Part shown: positions 32,780 through 40,240 of the stretch, one piece after another
Position numbering within the stretch: position 1 is the first letter of the stretch
How the letters are laid out: each line of letters starts with the position of its first letter
Origin: JAEZVV01 sp036652035
Lineage (GTDB): Bacteria; Pseudomonadota; Gammaproteobacteria; Burkholderiales; Burkholderiaceae_F
NCBI GenBank assembly: GCA_036652035.1
Contig: JAVVWR010000020.1
Span: 1 to 41,693, forward strand
Direction: 5' to 3'
DNA: 41,693 nt
Notes under the pieces: generated by a model
What the model was told of the DNA's origin: nothing
Seen by the model: the letters and a program-made list of their open reading frames with translations, nothing else
Databases searched by the model: none
Program-made: the position numbers and the translations under genes

Positions 32780-33796
32780 ATGAACGATCTTTCGCAACTC
32801 ATAGACGCGGCACGAGCGGATTTCGCCGCTGCCGAACAACCCGCCGCGCTCGAGAACGCGAAAGCGCGTTTCCTGGGCAAGACCGGTGCGATCACCGAGC
32901 GCATGAAGGGCCTGGCCCAACTGGCGCCGGAAGAGAAACGTGCCTGTGGTGCCGAGATCAATGCTGCCAAGCAAGCCATCGAAGCTTTGCTCGCTGAGCG
33001 CCGCGACGCGCTCGCGCAGGCTGAACTGGCGGCACGCCTGGCGGCGGAGTCGATCGACATCACCTTGCCGGGCCGCGTCAACAGCGCCGGTGGCATTCAC
33101 CCCGTGATGCGGACCTGGATGCGAATCGAAGCGATCTTCGGCTCGATCGGGTTTGACGTTGCCGATGGCCCCGAGATCGAGAGCGACTGGTTCAACTTCA
33201 CCGCGCTCAACAACCCGCCGAACCACCCGGCGCGTTCGATGCAGGACACCTTCTACGTTGACCAGAGAGACGAAGAAGGCAAGTTGCTGCTGTTGCGCAC
33301 GCACACTTCGCCGATGCAGGTGCGCTACGCCCGCACCCACCAGCCGCCGATCAAAGTGATTGCCCCCGGCCGCACCTATCGTGTCGACTCCGACGCCACC
33401 CACTCCCCGATGTTCCATCAGGTCGAAGGCCTGTGGATTGCCGAGAATGTCAGCTTCGCCGACCTGAAGGGCGTCTACACCGATTTCCTCCGTCGCTTCT
33501 TCGAGACCGACGATCTGGTGGTGCGATTCCGCCCGAGCTACTTCCCCTTCACCGAGCCCTCGGCTGAAGTCGACATGATGTTCACCAGCGGCCCGCGCAA
33601 GGGCAAGTGGCTTGAGATCTCCGGCTCCGGCCAGGTGCACCCGAGCGTGGTGCGCAACTTCGGCCTTGACCCCGAGCGCTACATCGGCTTTGCTTTTGGC
33701 TCGGGCCTTGAGCGACTCACGATGCTGCGTTATGGCATCGACGACCTGCGCCTCTTCTTCGAAGGCGACCTGCGCTTCCTGCGCCAGTTCAACTAA
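32780..33796 (+). CDS. pheS: Phenylalanyl-tRNA synthetase alpha subunit
   Basis: 338 residues. An N-terminal coiled-coil tRNA-binding part (1-90) leads into the class II core: HPVMRTWMRIEAIFGSIGFD, motif 2 in SDATHSPMFHQVEGLW, and motif 3 in FGSGLERLTMLRYGIDDLR. It forms the alpha2-beta2 enzyme with PheT and holds the catalytic site. It ends 18 bp before pheT. Confidence 0.98.
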   Translation: MNDLSQLIDAARADFAAAEQPAALENAKARFLGKTGAITERMKGLAQLAPEEKRACGAEINAAKQAIEALLAERRDALAQAELAARLAAESIDITLPGRVNSAGGIHPVMRTWMRIEAIFGSIGFDVADGPEIESDWFNFTALNNPPNHPARSMQDTFYVDQRDEEGKLLLLRTHTSPMQVRYARTHQPPIKVIAPGRTYRVDSDATHSPMFHQVEGLWIAENVSFADLKGVYTDFLRRFFETDDLVVRFRPSYFPFTEPSAEVDMMFTSGPRKGKWLEISGSGQVHPSVVRNFGLDPERYIGFAFGSGLERLTMLRYGIDDLRLFFEGDLRFLRQFN

Positions 33797-33814
33797 GTTC
33801 CCGCCGGAGCCGCA

Positions 33815-36259
33815 ATGCAATTTTCTGAACAGTGGCTGCGCCACTACGTCAATCCCCAGCTCTCGAGCGATGAGCTGGCCGATGCGCTGACCATGGCCGG
33901 CCTTGAGGTCGAAGACATCGACCCGGTGGCCCCGCCTTTTACCGGCATCGTCGTCGCCGCGGTGCTGACCAAAGAGAAGCATCCCAACGCCGACAAGCTG
34001 TCGGTCTGCACCGTCGACGCCGGCACCGGCACGATTCTGCAGATCGTCTGCGGCGCGCCCAATGTCGAGGCGGGCGTTCGCGTCCCTTGCGCGCTTGACG
34101 GTGCGGTGCTGCCGGGCGATTTCCGCATCAAGCCGACCAAGATGCGCGGCGTCGAGTCGCAGGGCATGTTGTGTTCGGCGCGCGAACTCGGTCTCTCGGA
34201 AGACCACGGTGGCTTGCTGCTGCTGCCGGCCGACGCGCCGGTGGGTGCCAACATCCGCGACTACCTCGAACTCGATGACCGCAAGTTCACCATCAAGCTC
34301 ACGCCCAATCGCGGCGACGCGCTCTCGCTGATCGGCGTGGCGCGTGATCTGCATGCCATCACCGGTGCCGAGTTCAAGCAGCCCTCGTTTGCTCCGCTCG
34401 CCGTCACGCTCGACGAGCGCCTTCCAGTCAAGGTCGAAGCCGCTGATCTCTGCGGCCGCTTCTCGGGGCGGATCATCCGTGGTCTCAACGCTCATGCCGC
34501 GACGCCGGCGTGGATGGTCCAGCGCCTCGAGCGCAGCGGGCAGCGTTCGATCTCGGCCCTGGTCGATATCTCGAACTACGTCATGCTCGAGCTCGGTCGT
34601 CCCTCGCATGTTTTTGATCTGGCCAAGGTCGCGGGCGGTCTGACCGTGCGTTGGGGCCAGGCGGGTGAGAGCGTTGAACTGCTCAACGGGCAGACGGTGC
34701 GTGTCGACAAGCAGGTGGGCGTGATCGCCGACGATCGCGGTGTCGAGGGGCTGGCCGGCATCATGGGCGGCGCCGCCACGGCGGTCTCGCTCGAAACCAC
34801 GGCGGTGTTCGTCGAGGCCGCTTTCTGGTGGCCCGAAGCGATCCAGGGTCGCGGCCGGCGCTTTAACTTCTCGACCGATGCGGCGCACCGCTTCGAGCGC
34901 GGGGTTGATGCAGCCACCACGGTTGAGCACATCGAATACATCAGCCGCCTGATCGTCGAGATCTGCGGCACCGATCAGACTCGGGTCGGCCCGGTTGACG
35001 ACCAGATCCTCGCGCTGCCTGCGCGCAAGCCGGTCAAGATGCGGATCGAGCGCGCACGCAAGGTGATTGGCGTGGCGATCGCGGCCGATGAAATGGCCGA
35101 AGTGTTCACCCGCCTGGGCTTTGATTTCGAGCGCAGTGACGAGGCCTTCCTGGTTACTCCGCCGTCGTATCGTTTTGATATCGAGATCGAAGAAGACCTG
35201 ATCGAGGAAGTCGCTCGCCTGGTGGGTTACGAGCGCCTGCCTGAGATGCCGCCGCTGGCGCGTGCCGCAATGCGTGCCCAGCCCGAAGCGCAGCGGACGG
35301 CGCATGACCTGCGCCGCTCGATGGCGGCTCTGGGCTACCAGGAGCTGATCAACTTCTCGTTTGTAGAAGCGTCGTGGGAGCGTGATTTTGCTGGCAACGA
35401 GACACCGATTCCGGTGTTGAATCCGATCGCCAGCCAACTTGCCGTGATGCGCAGTCAGCTCATGGGCGGTCTGACCGACATTCTCAAGTACAACCTCAAC
35501 CGCAAGACGACGCGCGCGCGGCTGTTTGAGGTCGGTCGCGTGTTCTCCCGCGCGGCCGAGGCCGCAGCGGGGCCGCTGGCTGTGGCCGGCATCGCGCAGC
35601 CCATGCACATCGCCGGCCTAGCTTACGGTACGGCCGCCGACGAGCAGTGGGGCGTTGGTGCGCGTGAAGTCGATTTCTATGACGTCAAGGGCGAGGTCGA
35701 GCGTCTGCTCGCGCCGCGAGTTGCTCGCTTCGAGCCGGCTGAGCACCCCGCGCTCCACCCGGGCCGCTCGGCGGCCGTGGTGCTTGATGGTCGCCGTATC
35801 GGTTTTGTCGGCGAACTTCATCCGCGCTTGCAGCAAGCCTACGAACTGCCGCGCGCTCCGGTGATGTTCGAGCTCGAGGTCGAGCCGCTACTGGCCATCG
35901 GCCTGCCGTCGTACCGCGAGGTCTCGAAGTTCCAGGCCTTGGCGCGCGATATTTCGGTATCGGTGGCCGACGAGGTGCCGGTGCAATCGCTGATCGAGGC
36001 CGTGGTGAACTTTGCAACGTCCGACGCTCGTCTAGCCTGTTTGCGCGAGTTCCGCTTATTTGATGTCTATCGCCCACGCGAGGATTCGAGCGAGCTCGCA
36101 GGAGAAGATGCTAAGGTCTTGTTGCACAAGGAAAAGAGCCTTGCGTTCCGGGTGGCGCTGCAAGACGCCTCGCGCCCACTGTCCGATGCCAATGCCGATG
36201 CCGCCATGAGCGCGATCGTCGAGGCCTTGGCGGCGCGCGGTGCTCGCCTGCGTCAGTGA
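33815..36259 (+). CDS. pheT: Phenylalanyl-tRNA synthetase beta subunit
   Basis: 814 residues, the normal length. An EMAP/OB tRNA-binding domain at about 40-150 (VLTKEKHPNADKLSVCTVD), the B3/B4 editing domain around 210-390 (RFSGRIIRGL, ALVDISNYVMLELGRP), a B5 domain at about 405-480, a catalytic-like core, and a C-terminal anticodon-binding FDX-ACB domain from about 720 (KFQALARDISVSV). It completes PheRS and edits Tyr-tRNA-Phe. ihfA follows closely, a widely conserved arrangement. Confidence 0.98.
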   Translation: MQFSEQWLRHYVNPQLSSDELADALTMAGLEVEDIDPVAPPFTGIVVAAVLTKEKHPNADKLSVCTVDAGTGTILQIVCGAPNVEAGVRVPCALDGAVLPGDFRIKPTKMRGVESQGMLCSARELGLSEDHGGLLLLPADAPVGANIRDYLELDDRKFTIKLTPNRGDALSLIGVARDLHAITGAEFKQPSFAPLAVTLDERLPVKVEAADLCGRFSGRIIRGLNAHAATPAWMVQRLERSGQRSISALVDISNYVMLELGRPSHVFDLAKVAGGLTVRWGQAGESVELLNGQTVRVDKQVGVIADDRGVEGLAGIMGGAATAVSLETTAVFVEAAFWWPEAIQGRGRRFNFSTDAAHRFERGVDAATTVEHIEYISRLIVEICGTDQTRVGPVDDQILALPARKPVKMRIERARKVIGVAIAADEMAEVFTRLGFDFERSDEAFLVTPPSYRFDIEIEEDLIEEVARLVGYERLPEMPPLARAAMRAQPEAQRTAHDLRRSMAALGYQELINFSFVEASWERDFAGNETPIPVLNPIASQLAVMRSQLMGGLTDILKYNLNRKTTRARLFEVGRVFSRAAEAAAGPLAVAGIAQPMHIAGLAYGTAADEQWGVGAREVDFYDVKGEVERLLAPRVARFEPAEHPALHPGRSAAVVLDGRRIGFVGELHPRLQQAYELPRAPVMFELEVEPLLAIGLPSYREVSKFQALARDISVSVADEVPVQSLIEAVVNFATSDARLACLREFRLFDVYRPREDSSELAGEDAKVLLHKEKSLAFRVALQDASRPLSDANADAAMSAIVEALAARGARLRQ

Positions 36260-36284
36260 TACGAAGATGCGAGACGAATCAGCA

Positions 36285-36641
36285 ATGAGCAGCGTTGTGA
36301 ATGACGCCGAGATCGCGCAGGTGACCGCCGCCGCGCGTGAGGCTCGCACCATGACCAAGGCGGAGCTGGCTGACGCTTTGTTCGATCGTCTCGGGCTTAA
36401 CAAGCGCGAGGCCAAGGACATGGTTGATGCCTTCTTCGACGAGCTCCGCCAGGCGCTCGAGCGCGGCGAATCCGTCAAGCTCTCGGGTTTCGGCAATTTT
36501 CAATTGCGCGACAAGCCGCAGCGCCCCGGGCGCAACCCCAAGACCGGTCAGGAAATCGCGATCACCGCGCGTCGTGTCGTCACCTTCCACGCGAGCCAAA
36601 AGCTCAAGTTGGCAGTGGCGGCCAACGCCGATGCGCATTGA
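36285..36641 (+). CDS. ihfA: Integration host factor alpha subunit
   Basis: A DNA-bending HU/IHF-fold protein. The core from TMTKAELADALFDRLGLNKREAK to HASQKLKLAV is standard, with the DNA-binding arm around KPQRPGRNPKTGQEI, where the Pro intercalates. The start is uncertain: 36285 gives 118 residues with the short N-terminal extension usual in Betaproteobacteria, 36267 a longer one, and 36351 only the core. It lies about 25 bp after pheT and is probably cotranscribed with it. Confidence 0.95.
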   Translation: MSSVVNDAEIAQVTAAAREARTMTKAELADALFDRLGLNKREAKDMVDAFFDELRQALERGESVKLSGFGNFQLRDKPQRPGRNPKTGQEIAITARRVVTFHASQKLKLAVAANADAH

Positions 36642-36682
36642 GTTTCCTGCCCGTGACCCGCACCGCTTCTGAACGAATCGCC

Positions 36683-37123
36683 ATGTCTCATCCCGAGCCC
36701 AGTGGCTCATTGCCCTCGATCCCAGCCAAGCGCTACTTCACCATTGGCGAGGTCAGCGAGTTGTGCGGCGTCAAGCCGCATGTTCTGCGTTATTGGGAGC
36801 AGGAGTTCACGCAACTGAAACCGGTCAAACGACGGGGCAATCGCCGCTATTACCAGCACCACGAAGTGCTGCTGATCCGGCGCATTCGCGAACTGCTTTA
36901 CGAAGAAGGTTTCACCATCAGCGGTGCGCGCAACCGGCTTGACGAGTCGGCGCGCTCGCGCGTGCGCGCTGGCGTTGAACTGGCAGAATCTGTTGAATCG
37001 ATGGCCTTGGTCGAGTCGGCCGCGCCCATCGCCAAGGTGCCGGCGATTGATCGCGCCGCCTTGCTGATCGAGTTGCGGGAAATCCGCAGTCTGCTGGCTT
37101 GCACGCCCACCAGCGAGAATTAA
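36683..37123 (+). CDS. MerR family transcriptional regulator
   Basis: 146 residues from the ATG at 36683; an in-frame TTG at 36638 overlaps ihfA. The winged helix-turn-helix is clear: YFTIGEVSELCGVKPHVLRY, then WEQEFTQLKPVKRRGNRRYY and the helix VLLIRRIRELLYEEGFTISGARNRL. The C-terminal part is short and has no obvious ligand- or metal-binding cysteines, so the signal it senses is unknown. A MerR-type gene directly after ihfA is a conserved feature in Betaproteobacteria. Confidence 0.93.
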   Translation: MSHPEPSGSLPSIPAKRYFTIGEVSELCGVKPHVLRYWEQEFTQLKPVKRRGNRRYYQHHEVLLIRRIRELLYEEGFTISGARNRLDESARSRVRAGVELAESVESMALVESAAPIAKVPAIDRAALLIELREIRSLLACTPTSEN

Positions 37124-37126
37124 GAA

Positions 37127-37140
37127 AAGTATGTATACTT
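37127..37140 (+). promoter_or_regulatory. Candidate tRNA-Pro promoter with a palindrome over the -10
   Basis: AAGTAT-GT-ATACTT is a perfect inverted repeat whose right half includes a -10-like TATACT (37134-37139). That places a start within about three bases of the tRNA 5' end. No good -35 is seen. The palindrome could be chance or an operator. Confidence 0.35.
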
Positions 37141-37146
37141 CTTTTC

Positions 37147-37225
<79 letters not shown>

Positions 37226-37280
37226 ATTCTTAAGAATCGACAGTTTCAAGTCGGTTCGCTGAGAAATCAGGGATTAAAGG

Positions 37281-37318
37281 AAAGGGCCTGTCTTCTTGAG
37301 GACAGGCCCTTTTTCTTT
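37281..37318 (+). terminator. Intrinsic terminator after tRNA-Pro
   Basis: A 12-bp perfect stem AAAGGGCCTGTC/GACAGGCCCTTT with loop TTCTTGAG, followed by a T-rich tail. It lies 56 bp after the tRNA. Confidence 0.92.
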
Positions 37319-37526
37319 GTCATTACGCCTGTTTTTAGGTTGAATCTGCCATAGTGCGCTTTGGTTTTGGCTTTGGAGCCATCGGCCGTGGCGATTGAGT
37401 GCTCGCGTATGATTTGGTTCATGGCGGTGCGCGTCGGGCAGGCTGGCGGGCTGATCCAAGTGCCTCGTCGCGCTGCCTGTTGGCAAAGGGCCTTGGGGTA
37501 AGCGAACGGCCTTTTCAATTCCACTC
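37319..37526. other. Gap before surE with no recognised gene
   Basis: 208 bp between the tRNA-Pro terminator and the surE ATG. A minus-strand open frame of 85 codons crosses it and the terminator, but has no ribosome site or recognised motif and is treated as spurious. A TATGAT at 37408-37413 could be a -10 for surE, without a matching -35. Confidence 0.4.
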
Positions 37527-38279
37527 ATGCACATACTCGTTTCGAACGACGACGGTTATCTCGCGCCAGGCATTGTGGCCTTGGCGGCGGCGATGCGTCG
37601 CTTCGGCCAAGTCACCGTGATCGCGCCCGAGCAGAATCACAGCGGGGCGAGCAATTCGCTGACCTTGTCGCGTCCGCTGACGGTGACGCGTGCCGATGAA
37701 TCGGTTTATTTCGTCAACGGTACGCCGAGCGATTGCGTTCACGTCGCTCTGACCGGCTTGCTCAAGGAGCAGCCTGACCTCATTGTTTCTGGCATCAACA
37801 ACGGGCAGAACATGGGCGACGACACGCTCTATTCCGGCACGGTGGCCGCGGCGATGGAAGGCTATCTGTTTGGCATCCCGGCGATCGCTTTTTCTCAGGT
37901 CGACAAAGCTTGGGCGCATCTCGATGCCGCGGCCGAGATCGCGGCACGCGTGGTCGAGCGCTTTGTGGCCAAACCCTTGCCGGGCCCCGTTCTTCTCAAT
38001 GTCAATATTCCCAACCAACCGCTCGCGGCGATGGGCGAGATCGTCGCTACTCGTCTGGGTAAGCGCCACCCGTCGGAGCCCGTGATTCGTAGCCAAAATC
38101 CGCGCGGCGAACCGATCTACTGGATCGGTCCCGCCGGTGGCGCGCGCGATGGCGGGCCCGGCACCGATTTTTATGTCACCGCGGCCGGGAATGTCTCGGT
38201 TACGCCCTTGCAGGTTGATCTCACCCACACTGCTCAACTGGAGTCCGTCAGCGCATGGTTGCATCCAAGCCAACGCTAG
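37527..38279 (+). CDS. surE: 5'/3'-nucleotidase SurE
   Basis: 250 residues. The metal site is seen as SNDDG at residues 6-10 (the family DD pair), with NHSGASNSLTLSRPL, then NGTPSDCVHVAL and VSGINNGQNMGDDTLYSGTV, all hallmark SurE blocks. SurE dephosphorylates nucleoside monophosphates and helps survival in stationary phase. It overlaps pcm by 25 bp, the classic surE-pcm-nlpD-(rpoS) cluster. Confidence 0.97.
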   Translation: MHILVSNDDGYLAPGIVALAAAMRRFGQVTVIAPEQNHSGASNSLTLSRPLTVTRADESVYFVNGTPSDCVHVALTGLLKEQPDLIVSGINNGQNMGDDTLYSGTVAAAMEGYLFGIPAIAFSQVDKAWAHLDAAAEIAARVVERFVAKPLPGPVLLNVNIPNQPLAAMGEIVATRLGKRHPSEPVIRSQNPRGEPIYWIGPAGGARDGGPGTDFYVTAAGNVSVTPLQVDLTHTAQLESVSAWLHPSQR

Positions 38280-38950
38280 GCGAACGCGCGGCTGCCGCGC
38301 ACGGTGGTTTGGGTTCGGAGCGTGTTCGCGGGCGGATGGTCGATCGCTTGCGCGAACTTGGCGTGCGCGACTTTCGGGTGCTTGAAGCGATGCGGGTCGT
38401 GCCGCGGCATGTTTTCGTCGACGAGGCTTTGGCTTCTCGCGCTTACGAAGACACGGCCTTGCCGATCGGTTTTGGCCAGACGATCTCGCAACCCTATGTG
38501 GTGGCGCGTACTGCCGAGTTAATGCTCGAAGGCGTGCCCGATCCGCGTGCTGCGAGGGTGCTCGAGATCGGTACGGGCTGCGGTTATGCCGGTGCGGTTT
38601 TGGCGCAGATATTCAAGGACGTGGTGTCGATTGAGCGCATCCGTGCCTTGCATGAGCGCGCGCGAAGCAACTTGCGCGAACTGCGCCTGGCGAACTTGCG
38701 CCTGGTCTGCGGTGACGGCTCCAATGGCGTGGCCGCGGCCGCGCCTTATCACGCTATCGCGGCGGCGGCGGCGGGTGATGCCGTCCCGCCGGCGTGGATC
38801 GAACAACTCACACCCGGCGGTCGCATCGTCGCGCCGGTTGGTGCGACCGAGCAGACGCTCGCCGTGATCGCCAAAGGCGCTGACGGGCGAATCACGCGTC
38901 AGGACATCGAGTCTGTGCGCTTCGTGCCTTTGCGCGGTGGCGTGCAGTAA
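38255..38950 (+). CDS. pcm: Protein-L-isoaspartate O-methyltransferase
   Basis: 231 residues. Pcm repairs isoaspartyl damage in aged proteins with SAM. Seen: VPRHVFVDEALASRAYED, GFGQTISQPYVVA, the SAM motif VLEIGTGCGYAGAVLA and the post-motif CGDGSNGV. The typical Asp after the motif is in VCGDGS. It starts inside the end of surE and is 11 bp ahead of nlpD. Confidence 0.96.
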   Translation: MVASKPTLGERAAAAHGGLGSERVRGRMVDRLRELGVRDFRVLEAMRVVPRHVFVDEALASRAYEDTALPIGFGQTISQPYVVARTAELMLEGVPDPRAARVLEIGTGCGYAGAVLAQIFKDVVSIERIRALHERARSNLRELRLANLRLVCGDGSNGVAAAAPYHAIAAAAAGDAVPPAWIEQLTPGGRIVAPVGATEQTLAVIAKGADGRITRQDIESVRFVPLRGGVQ

Positions 38951-38961
38951 AGGAGATATTC

Positions 38962-39804
38962 ATGATTCAAGCACGTTCATTTTGGTTCGCCGCCATGGTG
39001 GTGGGACTCGCCGGTTGCGCGAGCAAACCGCTCACTCCCGCTCCGATTGTCGAGCGCAGCGCCACGCCGGCCGCGCGACCGGCCGCACCGGCGCCGCTCG
39101 TGCGTGACAACGGTCGCGACAGCTACACCGTGCAGCGCGGCGATACGCTCTACAGCATCGCGCTCGCCAAGGGGATCGATCCGCGTGAGCTCGCGCGCTG
39201 GAACGAAATCAGTAACCCGAGCCTGATCCAGGTCGGGCAGGTGTTGCGGCTCAAGCCCGCGACGGCAGCGCCGGTTGCAGAGACTGGGGCGGTGGCCAGC
39301 ACGGCCCCTGTGAGTTCCAGCCATCAGGTCGAGACCCGTCCCTTGAGCGGAGTTCCCGCGGTCGCTGCGATCAAACCTGAGGTCATCCAACCGGAACCCA
39401 ATAAACCCGAGGCGCCGAAGGCCGATGCGGCGAGTTCGCCGATCGACTTCCGGTGGCCAGCCAAGGGCGCTGTGATTGGCACCTTCGAAGAACCCCGCAA
39501 CAAGGGCATCGATATCGCCGGTACCGAAGGCGAGCCGGTGCTCGCCGCGGCGGATGGCGAAGTGGCCTATATCGGTAGTGCTTTGCGAGGCTATGGCAAC
39601 CTGGTCATCATCAAGCACTCGGACGACTTTGTTTCCGCCTACGCGCACAACAAGCAAGTGGTGGTCAAGCAAGGCCAGGCCGTCAAGAAAGGGCAGCGCA
39701 TTGCCGACCTTGGCAAATCCGACGCCGATCGGCCCAAGTTGCATTTCGAAATCCGCCGCCAGGGCAAGCCGGTCGACCCGATCCGTTACCTGCCGGCGCG
39801 TTGA
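38962..39804 (+). CDS. nlpD: NlpD-like lipoprotein, LysM plus degenerate M23 domain
   Basis: 280 residues. A lipobox VGLAGC puts the lipidated Cys at residue 19, anchoring the protein in the envelope. A LysM peptidoglycan-binding domain follows at about 52-97 (SYTVQRGDTLYSIA, SLIQVGQVLRL), then a Pro/Ala-rich linker and a C-terminal M23 LytM domain from about 160. The first zinc His is Asn (RNKGIDIAG), so it is likely a non-catalytic activator of amidases such as AmiC in cell separation, as known for E. coli NlpD. A strong ribosome site (AAAGGAGA) precedes the ATG. In related bacteria rpoS follows. Confidence 0.95.
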   Translation: MIQARSFWFAAMVVGLAGCASKPLTPAPIVERSATPAARPAAPAPLVRDNGRDSYTVQRGDTLYSIALAKGIDPRELARWNEISNPSLIQVGQVLRLKPATAAPVAETGAVASTAPVSSSHQVETRPLSGVPAVAAIKPEVIQPEPNKPEAPKADAASSPIDFRWPAKGAVIGTFEEPRNKGIDIAGTEGEPVLAAADGEVAYIGSALRGYGNLVIIKHSDDFVSAYAHNKQVVVKQGQAVKKGQRIADLGKSDADRPKLHFEIRRQGKPVDPIRYLPAR

Positions 39805-39858
39805 TGCGTGGGCGCCCCGCTTGGCCGCGCGGCCATGGGTTTGGCGGTGAGGGGCGCG

Positions 39859-40185
39859 ATGGTGAATCGCCACTGGCCCAGATCTTGATGCAGAGCCCGT
39901 ACTGTTTTTCGCGGTCGCGGAGTTCGTTGGGCTGATTGCCGCCGATCTCGCCAGTGCCCTGGCCAATCATGTTTCATGATCTTGTTCGCGGAATGGCGAA
40001 GCGATTGGCTGACCGTCCTGAGCTTGACGCCTTGGTGCGGCCGTGGATCGATCTGTCCAAGCAGCGCCATGGCCGTAGACCGGATGCTCAATCGCGATTG
40101 GGTTCAACAGATCCAGCGCGAGGCGCTTTGTGCTTGCGACGAACCCCTGACGGAGGGTGGTGTTGGTCCTGACGCAGTGTTTTGA
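39859..40185 (+). pseudogene. rpoS: Relict of rpoS (sigma-S), 3' third only, frames broken
   Basis: No intact gene lies in the 436 bp between nlpD and rlmD, where Betaproteobacteria usually have rpoS. One frame near the right end reads WVQQIQREALCACDEPL, then TEGGVGPDAVF and a stop at 40183-40185. This fits the sigma-4.2 C-terminus pattern VRQIQxEAL-x2-L-x3-L-x3-G-V-x2-D-A-L-F with identical spacing, and it is preceded by RMLNRD (LGLTRE in sigma factors). Further left, fragments in other frames resemble region 4.1 (DWLTVLS in one; ELDALVRPWIDL in another) and the acidic linker (GESPLAQIL near 39862). The distances roughly match the last 100 residues of RpoS. The first two thirds are missing. 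The left edge is approximate, and the identification rests on my own reading of the pattern. Confidence 0.6.
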
Positions 40186-40196
40186 TGACGGACCGA

Positions 40197-40202
40197 TACA
40201 AT
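40197..40202 (+). promoter_or_regulatory. Candidate -10 element of rlmD
   Basis: TACAAT lies 11 bp after the relict rpoS stop and 38 bp before the rlmD ATG. No good -35 is seen. If real, the promoter overlaps the end of the relict, which could explain why that end has been kept. Confidence 0.35.
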
Positions 40203-40240
40203 TTGATGTGACGCGGCGCCGCCGCACGCTTGAGAGTTTG

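Noticed and set aside
32722..32997. Frame with several Phe codons around the T-run before pheS, considered as a leader peptide
   Set aside because: The Phe codons are the terminator T-run itself and lie after the stem, the frame overlaps pheS, and there is no ribosome site. A leader peptide must precede the attenuator.
32708..35608. Very long minus-strand open frame (966 codons) opposite pheS and pheT
   Set aside because: It is the antisense shadow of two certain genes in high-GC DNA, and its translation is Arg/His/Gln-rich with no motif.
37267..37524. 85-codon minus-strand frame between tRNA-Pro and surE, considered as an element remnant
   Set aside because: It runs through the tRNA-Pro terminator, has no ribosome site, and shows no transposase or integrase motif.
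40157..40240. GTG start for rlmD 28 codons upstream
   Set aside because: The extension overlaps the rpoS relict and a probable -10 element, and the family N-terminus begins at the ATG at 40241.
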